DNA of 64,000 bases from Mesorhizobium sp. M4B.F.Ca.ET.058.02.1.1 (GCF_003952505.1 NZ_CP034450.1:1984001-2048000); one strand, 5' to 3'; shown: positions 34,577 to 45,144, numbered from the stretch's first letter. Notes: generated from the letters alone by a model not told the origin. A program made the numbers and translations.

Positions 34577-36988
34577 TTGCGCAGCCATAGGCAGGCCGGT
34601 TTGGCACGCCTTTATGGGGCGAGCGCCTTGGCATGTCTGTTCGCCTGCGCGGCGCCGATGGCACCGGCGCTGGCGCAGGACGTCACCGACATGGCGACGA
34701 AGGTTCCCTCCGGCACGCAGATGCTGCTTGCCGCCGACACGCTCGTCTACAATAACGACAACAACACGGTGACCGCCGTCGGCGGCGTGCAGATCGACTA
34801 CGGCGGCAACAAGCTCGTCGCCCAGCGGGTGGAATACAACCGCAACACAAAGCGCCTCGTCGCCAGCGGTGCGGTCGAGCTGATCAACAGCGACGGCACC
34901 AAGATCAATTCCGACCATATCGACATCACCGACGACTTCGCCGACGGCTTCGTCAACGCGTTGCGCGTCGAGACCGTCAACAAGGCCTATTTCGCCTCCG
35001 AAAGCGCGGAGCGCATGGGCGGCGTGCTGACCACCTTCCACAACGGCGTCTACACGGCTTGCGAACCCTGCGAGGACAAGCCGGACAGCGCGCCGACGTG
35101 GCGCGTCAAGGCGCGCAAGATCATCTGGAACGGCGAGAAGAAGACGGTCCGCTTCGAGAACGCGAATTTCGAGTTCTTCGGCTTCCCGCTCGCCTATCTG
35201 CCGGCCTTCGAGATCGCCGACCCGACGGTGAAGCGCAAGAGCGGCTTCCTGATCCCCGGTATCGTCTACAAGAGCGACCTCGGCATCGGCGTCAAGGTCC
35301 CCTACTACTTCGCCCTGTCGCCGACCTACGACCTCACCGTCACCGGCACCGGCTACACCAAGCAAGGTTTCCTCGGCGAGGCCGAGTGGCGCCAGCGCTT
35401 CAACAATGGCGAATACAGCCTGAAGATCGCCGGCATCCATCAGCAGGATCCCGACGCCTTCATCGACAGCGGCATCCGCAATGTCGATTCGGGCGCGGCG
35501 GGCGATCCGAACAAGTTCCGCGGCATGATGGGCACCAAGGGCCAGTTCGCCATAAATGAGCGCTGGAACTTCGGCTGGGACGTGCTGCTGCAGAGCGACA
35601 AGAATTTCTCACGCACCTATGCGATCGACGGCTACAGCGAGACCGTTCACCAGTCGTCGGTCTACCTGACCGGCCTCAACGACCGCAATTATTTCGACAT
35701 CCGCGCCATGCGCTTCCAGGTGCAGGAAAACACGCTGGCCAGCGACCCGTCGGCGCGCAGTGGCCAGCAGCCCTGGGTTTTGCCGTCGCTCGACTATGCC
35801 TATATCCCCGATATGGCCGTGGCCGGCGGGCAATTGTCGATCAATGTCAATGCGCGGGTCATCAGCCGCGACTCTCTCGATGAATCCTTCACCGAGGCCT
35901 ATAATTCGAGCACGCCCACGCTGCGCGTCCCCGGCATCGCCGGGCAGAATGGTCGCATGACGGCCGAAGCCGAATGGAAGCGCACGTTTACCACCGATGG
36001 TGGCCTGCAACTGACGCCGCTCCTGGCGCTGCGAGGCGACGCCAGCTATCTCAACGCCGACTCGGCCTCGCTCGCGGCCATAAACGAGATGGCTGCCAAT
36101 CCCCTGATAGCCACCACCGCTGACATGAAGTCGTCGCTCGCCCGCTACATGGCGACCTTGGGTCTGGAAATGCGCTGGCCGGTCCTGTTCTCGATGGCGA
36201 ACTCCAGCCACATCGTCGAGCCGATGGCGCAAGTGTTCGTGCGTCCCAACGAGCAGTATGTCGGCGGCCTCGCCGTTCCCAACGAGGATGCGCAGAGCTT
36301 CGTCTTCGACGCCACGACGCTGTTCGAGCGCGACAAGTTCTCCGGCTATGACCGCATGGAAGGTGGTACGCGCGCCAATGTCGGGTTCCGCTATTCCGGC
36401 GCCTACGGCAATGGCTGGAGCACCAACGCCATCTTCGGCCAATCCTACCAGCTCGGCGGCGAGAATTCGTTCACCGCACCCGACCTGGTCAATGTCGGCG
36501 CTTATTCTGGCCTCGACAAGCCGACCTCCGACTATGTCGGCCTGATCGGCTTCAACAGCCCGAGCGGCTTCTCCGGCTCGCTCAGCGGCCGCTTCGATGA
36601 GCAGACCTTCGACGTGAGGCGCGCCGAGGTGAAGGCCGCCTATTCCGGCCTGCCGGTTTCGCTCACCGCCAAATATGCCTTCATCCAGGCGCAGCCGCTC
36701 TACGGCTTCGAGACCGATCGCCACGAAGTGACGCTCGGCGCCTCGACGCACCTTGCGGAGAACTGGCGCGTCTTCGGCACCGGCACCTACGACCTGAAGC
36801 AGAGCGTTCTGGTCAAGGACGGCGTCGGTTTTGCCTACAATGATTCCTGCTTTACGTATCTGATGACGTTCTCGGAATCGCGCGACCTTGCGACCAAGGA
36901 AGTGTCGCAGAATGTCGGCTTCAACCTGTCGTTCCGTACACTTGGCGATTTCGGTTCGTCGACCAGCGCCATCGACACCATCCAGTGA
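34577..36988 (+). CDS. lptD: LPS-assembly outer-membrane protein LptD
   Basis: About 803 residues from the TTG at 34577, which has AGGGAGG five bases upstream; the GTG at 34562 sits in front of that site and is less likely. Signal peptide (LACLFACAAPMAPALAQ), an N-terminal OstA beta-jellyroll (ADTLVYNNDNNTVTAVGGVQIDYGGNKLVAQRVEYN) and a ~550-residue C-terminal beta-barrel follow. YTACEPCEDKP holds a cysteine pair that could form the disulfides needed for maturation. Receives LPS from LptA/C and inserts it in the outer leaflet with LptE (not seen here). Confidence 0.93.
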   Translation: MRSHRQAGLARLYGASALACLFACAAPMAPALAQDVTDMATKVPSGTQMLLAADTLVYNNDNNTVTAVGGVQIDYGGNKLVAQRVEYNRNTKRLVASGAVELINSDGTKINSDHIDITDDFADGFVNALRVETVNKAYFASESAERMGGVLTTFHNGVYTACEPCEDKPDSAPTWRVKARKIIWNGEKKTVRFENANFEFFGFPLAYLPAFEIADPTVKRKSGFLIPGIVYKSDLGIGVKVPYYFALSPTYDLTVTGTGYTKQGFLGEAEWRQRFNNGEYSLKIAGIHQQDPDAFIDSGIRNVDSGAAGDPNKFRGMMGTKGQFAINERWNFGWDVLLQSDKNFSRTYAIDGYSETVHQSSVYLTGLNDRNYFDIRAMRFQVQENTLASDPSARSGQQPWVLPSLDYAYIPDMAVAGGQLSINVNARVISRDSLDESFTEAYNSSTPTLRVPGIAGQNGRMTAEAEWKRTFTTDGGLQLTPLLALRGDASYLNADSASLAAINEMAANPLIATTADMKSSLARYMATLGLEMRWPVLFSMANSSHIVEPMAQVFVRPNEQYVGGLAVPNEDAQSFVFDATTLFERDKFSGYDRMEGGTRANVGFRYSGAYGNGWSTNAIFGQSYQLGGENSFTAPDLVNVGAYSGLDKPTSDYVGLIGFNSPSGFSGSLSGRFDEQTFDVRRAEVKAAYSGLPVSLTAKYAFIQAQPLYGFETDRHEVTLGASTHLAENWRVFGTGTYDLKQSVLVKDGVGFAYNDSCFTYLMTFSESRDLATKEVSQNVGFNLSFRTLGDFGSSTSAIDTIQ

Positions 36989-37173
36989 CGGCGGGCCAAC
37001 GACATGGTTTCGCCGCATAGGGCTGGCAGGGGTCTCAGTTACATTGCGCGTGCCCGCGAAATCGAAGCGATTTGCGGAAAGGATCATGCGCCAAATCAGG
37101 TACTGCAGTGTCCGTTGCGGGTCCGAGGGGACGCGCGGCGCTGTCGAAGCGGGACAGAATTGGGATAGGTGAG

Positions 37174-38097
37174 ATGAGGAAATTCCTGTTTTCAGCAGGC
37201 TTCGCGCTGCTGGTGGCGGCGACCTCGGTTTCGATCATGGCGATGACGCCGCCTGCCTTCGCCAGCACGATCAAATATGTCGTCAACAACATACCGATCA
37301 CCACAGGCGACATCGCGCACAGGGCCGCGTTCCTGAAGCTGCAGCACAAGAAGGGCGACGCCGGGCAGGAGATGATCGACCAGACGCTGCGCCTGGCCGA
37401 AGCCAAGCGGCTCGGAATCCGCATCACCGACGCCCAGGTCGACGCCGCCTATCAGCGCTTTGCCACCACCAACAAGATGCAGCTCAAGCAGCTCGACGGC
37501 ATCATGGCACAGTCGGGCGTGACCAAGGAGCACTTCAAGGACTTCATCCGCACCCAGATGGCCTGGAACCAGGCGCTGGCGGCCCGCTATCGCTCCGGCG
37601 AGGGCGGCGCGGTGACTGAGCAGGACGCAGTGCGGCGCATGCTGGACAAGGGCGGCAGCAAGCCGACCGCCATGGAATATATGCTGCAGCAGGTGATTTT
37701 CGTGGTGCCTGCCTCGGAGCGTAGCGCGACGCTCGCCAAGCGCAAGCGCGAGGCCGACGCCATGCGCGCCCGCTTCAATGGCTGCAACACCACGCGTGAA
37801 TTCGCCAAGGGGCTGATCGACGTAACCGTGCGCGATCTCGGCCGCGTGCTGGCGCCGCAGTTGCCGGCTGACTGGGCCGACCAGATCAAGGCGACCAAGG
37901 TCGGCGGCGCCACCGCCACGCGCGAAACCGAGCGCGGCATCGAGTTCATCGGCATCTGCTCGTCGCGCGAAGTGTCCGACGACAAGGCAGCGCAGATGGT
38001 GTTCCAGAGCGAGGGCGGCAACGATAAGGACGCCGACGAGCTTTCGAAGAAATATGTCGACGAGCTGCGGAAGAAGGCCAAGATCGTCGAGCGCTAG
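37174..38097 (+). CDS. SurA-like periplasmic chaperone / peptidyl-prolyl isomerase-related
   Basis: A ~307-residue protein from the ATG at 37174 with a signal peptide (MRKFLFSAGFALLVAATSVSI). The SurA N-terminal domain is visible: VVNNIPITTGDIAHRAAFLKLQ, AEAKRLGIRITDAQVDAAYQRFA and GVTKEHFKDFIRTQMAWNQ. The following ~120 residues are a divergent parvulin-like region (EYMLQQVIFVVP ... RDLGRVLAPQLPADW) without a clear full active site, so chaperone function is more certain than isomerase activity. The position between lptD and pdxA matches surA in E. coli and rhizobia. An outer-membrane assembly role is strongly supported by context. Confidence 0.85.
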   Translation: MRKFLFSAGFALLVAATSVSIMAMTPPAFASTIKYVVNNIPITTGDIAHRAAFLKLQHKKGDAGQEMIDQTLRLAEAKRLGIRITDAQVDAAYQRFATTNKMQLKQLDGIMAQSGVTKEHFKDFIRTQMAWNQALAARYRSGEGGAVTEQDAVRRMLDKGGSKPTAMEYMLQQVIFVVPASERSATLAKRKREADAMRARFNGCNTTREFAKGLIDVTVRDLGRVLAPQLPADWADQIKATKVGGATATRETERGIEFIGICSSREVSDDKAAQMVFQSEGGNDKDADELSKKYVDELRKKAKIVER

Positions 38098-38186
38098 ATT
38101 GGCAGGGTTTTGGGCGTGAGTGAACGAGACGACAGAGCCACCTCCTGTCCATACCCGGGCAGAACGCCCCGCAAGACGGCCTAGAC

Positions 38187-39215
38187 ATGCGCGAGACCGA
38201 TGCCCCGCTGGCCGTGAGCGTTGGCGATCCTTCCGGCGTCGGCCCGGAAATCGCCATCGCAGCCTGGCTCGCCGGTGAAAGTGCCGGCGTGCCGCCCTTC
38301 TACCTGCTTGCCGATCCGGCCCTGATCTCGGCGCGAGCGCGCCATATCGGCGCCAGCATAGCCATCGTCGAAACGCTGCCTGCGCAGGCCGCGCGGATCT
38401 TTTCCCGGGCGTTGCCGATCATCCCGCTCGACGCCGGCCATGTCGACAATCCCGGGCGGCCCGACACGGCCAATGCCGCCGGCACCATCGAGGCCATCGA
38501 CCGCGCAGTGGCCGACTGCCTTGCCGGGCGCGCCGCGGCGGTGGTCACCTGCCCCATCGCCAAGAAGCCGCTCTACGATGCCGGCTTCCGCTTTCCCGGC
38601 CACACCGAATATCTGGCGCATCTGGCGGCACGGCAGACTGGCGTCAAGGTGACGCCGGTGATGCTGCTTGCAGGCCCGGAGTTGCTCACGGTCCCGGTCA
38701 CCATCCACATCGCGCTCGCCGATGTACCCAAGGCGCTGACCACGGAGCTGATTGTCGCCACCGGACGCATCACCGCCGCCGATCTTGAGAACCGCTTCGG
38801 CATCGCCAGGCCGAGGCTCGCGGTCGCCGGCCTCAACCCGCATGCCGGAGAGGGCGGCACGATAGGGCTGGAGGACAATCTGGTCATCCGTCCGGCGATC
38901 GAACAACTGAAGGCGGAAGGCATCGATGCGTTCGGGCCGCTGCCGGCCGACACCATGTTCCACCCGCGGGCGCGGGCCGGCTATGACGCGGCGCTCTGCA
39001 TGTACCACGACCAGGCGCTGATCCCGGCCAAGGCGCTGGCCTTCGACGAGGCAGTCAACGTCACCCTCGGGCTGCCCTTCATCCGCACCTCGCCCGACCA
39101 CGGCACCGCCTTCGACATTGCCGGGCAGGGAATTGCGCGCGCCGACAGCCTGATCGCGGCACTGAAGCTCGCCCGCCGGCTGGCCGACAGCGGGGCGGAG
39201 GCTGCCGCCGCATGA
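38187..39215 (+). CDS. pdxA: 4-hydroxythreonine-4-phosphate dehydrogenase
   Basis: A 342-residue Pdx[12 protein letters not shown] near the N-terminus, [11 protein letters not shown] and [10 protein letters not shown] supply the substrate and metal ligands (three histidines), and [14 protein letters not shown] closes the site. Oxidises 4-phosphohydroxy-L-threonine in vitamin B6 biosynthesis. Fourth of the conserved lptF-lptG-lptD-surA-pdxA-rsmA run. Length is normal. Confidence 0.96.
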   Translation: MRETDAPLAVSVGDPSGVGPEIAIAAWLAGESAGVPPFYLLADPALISARARHIGASIAIVETLPAQAARIFSRALPIIPLDAGHVDNPGRPDTANAAGTIEAIDRAVADCLAGRAAAVVTCPIAKKPLYDAGFRFPGHTEYLAHLAARQTGVKVTPVMLLAGPELLTVPVTIHIALADVPKALTTELIVATGRITAADLENRFGIARPRLAVAGLNPHAGEGGTIGLEDNLVIRPAIEQLKAEGIDAFGPLPADTMFHPRARAGYDAALCMYHDQALIPAKALAFDEAVNVTLGLPFIRTSPDHGTAFDIAGQGIARADSLIAALKLARRLADSGAEAAAA

Positions 39216-39240
39216 GCCGCATCGCGATGAGCCCGGCCGC

Positions 39241-40071
39241 ATGACGATCGACGGCCTGCCGCCGCTGCGCGAGGTGATCGAGCGCCATGGGCTGCAGGCA
39301 AAGAAGGCGCTCGGCCAGAATTTCCTGCTCGACCTCAATCTGACCGGCAAGATCGCACGCGCCGCCGGCGACCTCGCCGACACCACCGTGATCGAGGTCG
39401 GACCCGGCCCCGGCGGATTGACGCGGGCGCTGCTGTTCAATGGCGCCAGGCGGGTCGTCGCCATCGAGCGCGACGAGCGCTGCCTGGAGGCGCTGGCGCA
39501 GGTCTCCAATCACTATCCCGGCCGGCTGGAGGTCATCCCCGGCGATGCGCTGAAGACGGATTTCGCCGCGCTTGCCGGAGATGCCGGCGGACCGGTGAAG
39601 ATCGTCGCCAACCTGCCCTACAATATCGGCACGGAACTCCTGATCCGCTGGCTGACGGTTTCCGAATGGCCGCCCTTCTACCAGTCGATGACGCTGATGT
39701 TCCAGCGCGAGGTGGCCGAGCGCATCACCGCTGCCCCAGGCAGCGACGCCTATGGGCGGCTCGGCGTGCTGGCCGGCTGGCGCACGCAGGCCAGGATCGC
39801 TTTCGACGTGCCGCCGCAGGCCTTCACCCCCCCGCCGAAGGTGACGTCGTCGGTGGTGCACCTGGTGCCGCGCGCAACACCCTTGCCGGTCGAGGCAAGG
39901 AAGCTCGGCCGCGTCACCGAGGCGGCTTTTGGTCAGCGCCGGAAAATGCTGCGGCAAAGCGTGAAAAGCCTGGGCGGCGAGGCCTTGCTGGTGCGCGCCG
40001 GCATTGATCCGACCCGCCGCGCCGAGACGCTCGATGTCGAGGAATTTGTAAGGCTGACGAACGCGATCTGA
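39241..40071 (+). CDS. rsmA: 16S rRNA (adenine(1518)-N6/adenine(1519)-N6)-dimethyltransferase
   Basis: A 276-residue KsgA/Rsm[46 protein letters not shown] is the SAM domain, and [18 protein letters not shown] the catalytic N-L-P-Y motif. Dimethylates two adjacent adenines in helix 45 of 16S rRNA late in 30S assembly. Immediately follows pdxA, as in many proteobacteria; converges on the response-regulator gene (39-nt gap). Confidence 0.96.
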   Translation: MTIDGLPPLREVIERHGLQAKKALGQNFLLDLNLTGKIARAAGDLADTTVIEVGPGPGGLTRALLFNGARRVVAIERDERCLEALAQVSNHYPGRLEVIPGDALKTDFAALAGDAGGPVKIVANLPYNIGTELLIRWLTVSEWPPFYQSMTLMFQREVAERITAAPGSDAYGRLGVLAGWRTQARIAFDVPPQAFTPPPKVTSSVVHLVPRATPLPVEARKLGRVTEAAFGQRRKMLRQSVKSLGGEALLVRAGIDPTRRAETLDVEEFVRLTNAI

Positions 40072-40110
40072 TGCGCTCTTTCCATCTGCACTTGCGCGAG
40101 AAAGGGAGAA

Positions 40111-40485
40111 TCAGCGCCTGCGAAAATGCGCGACCGCTTCGGTCAGCGCCTTGGGATCGACGGGCTTCGACAGTCTGGGCGACTGCCGGAACGCATCGGG
40201 AAAGACGCTCGAGCTGTCGTAACCGGTCAGGAACAGGAAAGGGATGCCGCGCGAAGCCAGCAACTCGGCTATCGGAAAGCTCCGTTCGCCGTTCAGATTG
40301 ACGTCCAGGACGGCGCCGTCCAGCTCGATGCCATCAATCTCCTGCAGGGCCTGTTCCACCGACGCGGCGGGGCCGATCACCTCGCAGCCTGAATCCGTCA
40401 ACTGATCCGAGAGGTCGAGCGCGACCAGGAACGCATCCTCGACGACGAGAATGTGCAGACCGGAAAGAGACGTTTGCTCATTCAT
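40111..40485 (-). CDS. Single-domain response regulator
   Basis: A 124-residue receiver from the ATG at 40485, overlapping the upstream kinase stop by 4 nt. ILVVEDAFLVALDLSDQL gives the acidic pair, GAVLDVNLNGE the phospho-acceptor Asp, and FLFLTGYDSS plus LSKPVDPKAL the Thr and Lys switch residues. There is no output domain, so it acts by protein contact, possibly as a CheY-like or PhyR-pathway partner. Cotranscribed with the CheB-CheR-HWE kinase, which is the likely phosphodonor. Confidence 0.87.
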   Translation of the reverse strand: MNEQTSLSGLHILVVEDAFLVALDLSDQLTDSGCEVIGPAASVEQALQEIDGIELDGAVLDVNLNGERSFPIAELLASRGIPFLFLTGYDSSSVFPDAFRQSPRLSKPVDPKALTEAVAHFRRR

Positions 40486-43400
40486 ACCTTGCCTGGAGCA
40501 GGCAGGGACAAATAGTCGATCATTTCCGACTTGGGCAGTGGAATGCGCAAAAGGCACTCCAACCCGGAGGGTTTGAACTGCAAATCGACATTTCCACCTA
40601 GCTCGTACTCCAAACTCTGCTGGATGAAAGTGGTTCCAAAACTTCTTTTCGGCGGCCCCTTCACCTTCGGCCCGCCGCTCTCCTTCCAGTCGATCGACAG
40701 GGTTTCCGAGCCTTCGATGCGCCAGGAAACCTCCACGCGGCCCTTTTCAGCGGAAAGCGCGCCATATTTGGCGGCGTTGCTGGCCAGTTCGAAGAACACC
40801 AGGCCGAGCGTGGCCGCCGCGCTCGCATTCAGCCGGAACACCGCTCCATGAACGTCGAGGTTCTGGCCGTCCTTGCCGCCGTAGGAAGACAGCGTCGCCC
40901 GCACCAGATTTTCGAGGTCGGCGCCTCCCCATTGATAGGAAGCCAGCAATTCGTGCGTGCGGGCCATCGCCTGCAGGCGGGCGTGGAAGGCGCTCGCGAA
41001 ATCGTCGAGCGAACCCGATGAACGCACCATGCGCGAGGTGAGCGCCGTGACGGTGGCGAGGATGTTTTTCACGCGATGCTGCAATTCGTGCAGCAGCCGC
41101 TCCTGGTTGCGCTCGGCATCCTTGTGGCTGGATATGTCGATGACGGCGGCGATCGCGCCGCGCACATTGCCGAATTCGTCGAACAGCGGGTTGGCCGACA
41201 TCGTCACGTCGACGTTGTCGCCATTGGCGCGCGCGATCCGCGCTTCAAAACCGGGAATGGCCTTGCCTGTCCGCATCACCTTCAGCAAGGGTTGATCGGC
41301 GGCGCCCACCGCGCTGCCGTTCATCATCAGCGGCAGGACGGCGGGCATGGAACTGAGCTTGTCGTCTGTGGCGGGCCGGCCTGCGAGCTCCACCGCATGG
41401 CGATTGGCGCGGATCTCCTCGCCATTGCCGTCCTCGGCGATGAAAATGCCGACCGGCACGAGATCGAGGAGGGTCTCCAGGCTGTCGACACGATTGCGCA
41501 GGTCATGCGAGAGCGCGCCGATCTTCTCCTCCGCCTGCGCTATCTGCGTGACATCGACAAAAGTGACGACCACGCCGGCGATGACATTGTCAACGGTGCG
41601 GTAGGGCAGCACACGCATGATGTAGCGCCGACTGCCTTCGGCACCCTCGATCTGACGCTCGATGGTGCCCAATCGCCGCAGAACCTGCTCAATATCGGCC
41701 TGCAGGCCGTCGGCGGCAAAGCGTGGACGCACATGCGCAAGCGGCCGGCCTACGTCGCTTTCGACCAGCCTGAACAGATCCCGCGCCGTTGGCGTGAAAC
41801 TCTTGATGCAGAGGTCGCGGTCGAGGAACACGGTCGCGATCTGCGTGCTCTCCAGAAGATTGGCCATGTCGTTGTTGGCGCGGCTGAGCTCGTCGACGCG
41901 GATGTTGAGCTCGGCGTTGACGGTCTGCAGTTCCTCGTTGATCGACTGCAGCTCTTCCTTCGAGGTTTCCAGCTCCTCGTTGGACGACTGCAGCTCCTCA
42001 TTGATGGAAGACAGCTCCTCGTTGGAGGACTTCAGCTCCTCATTGGAGGATTCAAGCTCCTCCGTCGTGATCTGCAGGCGCTCCTTGGTTTCCCGGAGCT
42101 CCTTTTCGAGTTGGCTGACATTGGCGCTTTCGACGTCGTCGGTGGTGTGGACGGGCTCGCTTTCGGGCTCCGGCTTGATGCCACCGACATCGCGGAACAC
42201 CAGCATGTAGAGCGGGTCCGAGCCGGCCTCGGCCGGCAGCGGCTGCACGACGAGGCTGATCACCTGGCGGCCGCCATTGGTGCCGATGTTGATCTTGTTC
42301 TGGATCGCCACCTGGCCGGTGCTGACCGCCTTGTGCAACGCCGCCCTCAAGTCCATCCGCAGCCCGCGCCGCGCCATGGAAAAGACGTTGGAGTCCGGAG
42401 CGCCGGCGGCAAGCTCCAGATATTTTCCCGTGCCGCCCGAAATGTGGATGAGTTCGCCGGCAGCGTTGATCACCACGTAGGCGGGCGAATAGCGGTCGAG
42501 CAGCAGCCGTTCGGCGCTTTCCTGCAGGGTTCCGGTCGTCGCTCGCTGGCGCACATGCGGGGCCTGCCGGGCCGCGGCGGCGAGCGGGAATTCAGGCAGC
42601 CGCTGCGCCGTGATGCCGGCACGCTTCTGGAACAGGCGACTGGGCTTGTCGATTGTCGAAAACAGCCGCCCGTGACGGGTGACGTTCTCGGAGGATCCGA
42701 GGAACAGGTAGCCATTGTTGCGCAGGGCGTAGTGGAAGATCGGCACGATCTTCTCCTGCAGCTCCGGACCCATATAGATCAGCAGGTTGCGGCAGGCGAT
42801 CAGGTCGAGCTTGGAAAAGGGCGGGTCGCGCAGCAGGTTGTGCGACGAAAACAGGCAGACCTCGCGAAGCTCGGACGCGACACGGTAGGTACCGTCCTCG
42901 CGTGAGAAGAATTCTTTCAGCCGCTTCGGCGTGATGTCGGTCGCGATGGTTGCCGGATAGCGCCCGGCGCGGGCAACTTCCAGAGCGCGCTCGTCGATAT
43001 CGGTGGCGAATATCTGTAGGTTGGGCGAAGCGGCACCGCGCGGCGCGTTCTCCCTGAGCAGCATGGCAATCGAATAGGCTTCCTCGCCGGTGGCGCAGCC
43101 CGGCACCCAGACCCTGATCGTCTCGTCCGGCTTGCGTCCCTCGAAAAGCCTGGGGATGACAAGGCGCTCCAGCGCATCGAACGCATGCGGGTCGCGAAAG
43201 AAGCTGGTCACGCCGATGAGGAGATCCTGGAACAGGAGATCCACCTGCTGCGGCTCCTCGCGCAGCCTTTCGTAGAAGGCAGCCGGATCGTCGATCTGCA
43301 GCACCTGCATGCGGCGCTGGATGCGCCGCAGGATCGTGTTGTCCTTGTAGCCGCTGAAATCATGACCGGTGCGCATGCGAAGCAAGGCGGCGATCCGCGA

Positions 43401-44090
43401 AAGCTGCTCGGCGACGTCGCGCTTGTGGCGGTCGCGCTCGCTGTCGATGCGGCTGGGGTGGCGGAAATAGCTGACCAGCTTCTCGGCCATGTCCTCGGCC
43501 GGAACCACCATGTCGACGAGCCCGCTCTGGACGGCGCTGCGCATCATGCCGTCATACTCGGCGCTTTCCTGCGCGAGCGTGAGCCCGCCGCGCTCCTTGA
43601 TCGCCCGCAGCCCGATCGTGCCGTCGCTGCCCGTCCCGGAAAGGATGATGCCGGCCGCGTTTTCCACCTGCTCCTGCGCAAGCGAGGTGAAGAAGTCGTC
43701 GATCGGCGTTCGCCTGGCGCGCGTGGTCGCCATCCTGGCGACGTGGAAACGACGGTTTTCGACTGTCACCGAGACCCCCGGCGGGATCACGTAGATCTTG
43801 TCCGGCTCGATCTCTATACCCTCGGCCGCGGTGAGCGTCTCGATCGAGGTGCAACGCTGGATGATGCTTGCCAGCACGCTCTCATGCTCGGCGTCCAGAT
43901 GCTGGATCACCACATAGGCAAAACCGCTGTCGGCCGGAACTTCCGGAAAGAATTTCTGCAGTGCCCCGATGCCACCCGCCGACGCGCCTATGCCGATGAT
44001 GGGAAAGGACCCATCGGCAGGCGCTCTCGTGCCATCGTCTTGGCTAGCCCGCTTTTTCCTTCCTGCTGCCTTCTTCGGTGATTGCGCCAT
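40482..44090 (-). CDS. CheB-CheR-PAS-HWE histidine kinase fusion
   Basis: A 1202-residue multi-domain protein. Residues ~28-215 are a CheB methylesterase with S37, H64 and D156 in place (GASAGG, QHLDAEH, GSDGT). Residues ~225-490 are a CheR methyltransferase (RVWVPGCATGEEAYSIAMLL binds SAM). A long heptad coiled coil of repeated EELxSSNEEL units follows at about 650-730. A PAS domain follows, probably with a second. The end is an HWE/HisKA_2 kinase (HELQHRVKNILATVTALTSRMV). The fusion is known in alphaproteobacteria; it may link protein methylation state to phosphorylation without a normal chemotaxis cluster. There is no obvious transmembrane segment, so cytosolic. Confidence 0.92.
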   Translation of the reverse strand: MAQSPKKAAGRKKRASQDDGTRAPADGSFPIIGIGASAGGIGALQKFFPEVPADSGFAYVVIQHLDAEHESVLASIIQRCTSIETLTAAEGIEIEPDKIYVIPPGVSVTVENRRFHVARMATTRARRTPIDDFFTSLAQEQVENAAGIILSGTGSDGTIGLRAIKERGGLTLAQESAEYDGMMRSAVQSGLVDMVVPAEDMAEKLVSYFRHPSRIDSERDRHKRDVAEQLSRIAALLRMRTGHDFSGYKDNTILRRIQRRMQVLQIDDPAAFYERLREEPQQVDLLFQDLLIGVTSFFRDPHAFDALERLVIPRLFEGRKPDETIRVWVPGCATGEEAYSIAMLLRENAPRGAASPNLQIFATDIDERALEVARAGRYPATIATDITPKRLKEFFSREDGTYRVASELREVCLFSSHNLLRDPPFSKLDLIACRNLLIYMGPELQEKIVPIFHYALRNNGYLFLGSSENVTRHGRLFSTIDKPSRLFQKRAGITAQRLPEFPLAAAARQAPHVRQRATTGTLQESAERLLLDRYSPAYVVINAAGELIHISGGTGKYLELAAGAPDSNVFSMARRGLRMDLRAALHKAVSTGQVAIQNKINIGTNGGRQVISLVVQPLPAEAGSDPLYMLVFRDVGGIKPEPESEPVHTTDDVESANVSQLEKELRETKERLQITTEELESSNEELKSSNEELSSINEELQSSNEELETSKEELQSINEELQTVNAELNIRVDELSRANNDMANLLESTQIATVFLDRDLCIKSFTPTARDLFRLVESDVGRPLAHVRPRFAADGLQADIEQVLRRLGTIERQIEGAEGSRRYIMRVLPYRTVDNVIAGVVVTFVDVTQIAQAEEKIGALSHDLRNRVDSLETLLDLVPVGIFIAEDGNGEEIRANRHAVELAGRPATDDKLSSMPAVLPLMMNGSAVGAADQPLLKVMRTGKAIPGFEARIARANGDNVDVTMSANPLFDEFGNVRGAIAAVIDISSHKDAERNQERLLHELQHRVKNILATVTALTSRMVRSSGSLDDFASAFHARLQAMARTHELLASYQWGGADLENLVRATLSSYGGKDGQNLDVHGAVFRLNASAAATLGLVFFELASNAAKYGALSAEKGRVEVSWRIEGSETLSIDWKESGGPKVKGPPKRSFGTTFIQQSLEYELGGNVDLQFKPSGLECLLRIPLPKSEMIDYLSLPAPGKV

Positions 44091-45144
44091 CGTCCGTTAC
44101 CTGCGTTCGCCTGCTTTCCAGGATGCGCTCGATCACCCTGGCGTCCGCCTCGTATTCCTTGGCTCTTTTGTCCCACTGCGTGGCGAACTGTGAGCGACCC
44201 TTCGTCTTTTCTCGCTCGGCCATGCGCCGGGTGAATTCGGCACGCTGCTGATGCGAGCGCAGCAGGCTCCACAATATCTCGTCCGCCTCGACCGCCTGGG
44301 CCTCCATCATCGCGTCGGCGGTGAAGGCATGCCCGGTATGGCACCGATAGCGCAGCATGTCACCGTCTTCGATCTCCCACAGGGGCCCGTGGCATTCCGG
44401 ACATGTAAACACCGACAATTCGCCGAGTCGATCTTCTTTCTTCATGGTCGAATGCTCCTGCGCGGCGACCGCCGCCTCCAGCCTGACACTGGACGGGGCG
44501 GGCAAGGTTTTGCCAGCCGGCTCGGCTGCCAGCCTTGCCAGCAAGCCACCCAGCTGCGCGGCGGGCAGACAATGGTCGACATCGACATGATGCAGCGCGC
44601 TTCGCACCATAGCCGGCACCAGCGTGTCGCTCGGGTGCTGGACGACGGCCAGCCCGCCGACCGCCTTGATGGCCCTGAGGCCCGCCGTGCCATCGGAAAG
44701 GGAGCCTGACAACAGCACGCCGATGACACTGGCGCCGTAGCTCAGCGCGGCCGACCGGAAAAGCGGGTCGATGGCCGGCCGAGCCAGATTTTCGCGCGGT
44801 CCGCGTCTCAGCATCATGTGGTCGCCATGCAGCAGAAGGTGGAAGCCCGGGGGAGCCACATAGACATTGCCGGTCTTGAAGGTCGCGCCGTTCCTGGCGA
44901 CCGAGGTCTTCAGCCGGGCGGCGCGATCAAGGATTTCCGCCAGATAGCTGACCTGGCCGACATGCAGCACGACGAACACGGCTGCCGGCAGATCGGCGGG
45001 CAGGTCGCTGACGATCAGCTTCAGCGGTTCCACCCCACCGGCGGAGGCGCCGATTACGATGACGAAGCGGTTGAGCGCGGCAGGCGTCGCCCTGCGTGTC
45101 TCATCGTCGTCTGCGGCTGCGACTGGTTCTCGCACTTCGGCCAT
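44044..45144 (-). CDS. CheB-type methylesterase with zinc-ribbon-like C-terminus
   Basis: A 366-residue stand-alone CheB without a receiver domain. Catalytic S34 (IGASAGG), H61 (VVLHVGQ) and D151 (SGSLSDGTAG) are present. After the esterase domain, C248-x2-C251 (CPECHG) and C268-x3-H272 (CHTGH) resemble a small zinc-binding module, followed by a basic/acidic helix. The 3' end overlaps the fusion-kinase start by 47 nt, so the two are made together. The lack of a receiver means regulation is not by phosphotransfer to this protein. No other che genes are nearby. Confidence 0.88.
   Translation of the reverse strand: MAEVREPVAAADDDETRRATPAALNRFVIVIGASAGGVEPLKLIVSDLPADLPAAVFVVLHVGQVSYLAEILDRAARLKTSVARNGATFKTGNVYVAPPGFHLLLHGDHMMLRRGPRENLARPAIDPLFRSAALSYGASVIGVLLSGSLSDGTAGLRAIKAVGGLAVVQHPSDTLVPAMVRSALHHVDVDHCLPAAQLGGLLARLAAEPAGKTLPAPSSVRLEAAVAAQEHSTMKKEDRLGELSVFTCPECHGPLWEIEDGDMLRYRCHTGHAFTADAMMEAQAVEADEILWSLLRSHQQRAEFTRRMAEREKTKGRSQFATQWDKRAKEYEADARVIERILESRRTQVTDDGAITEEGSRKEKAG

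Noticed and set aside
41076..42905. 609-codon plus-strand frame opposite the CheB-CheR kinase
   Set aside because: Its repeats are only the antisense of the coiled-coil DNA; no domain is recognisable.
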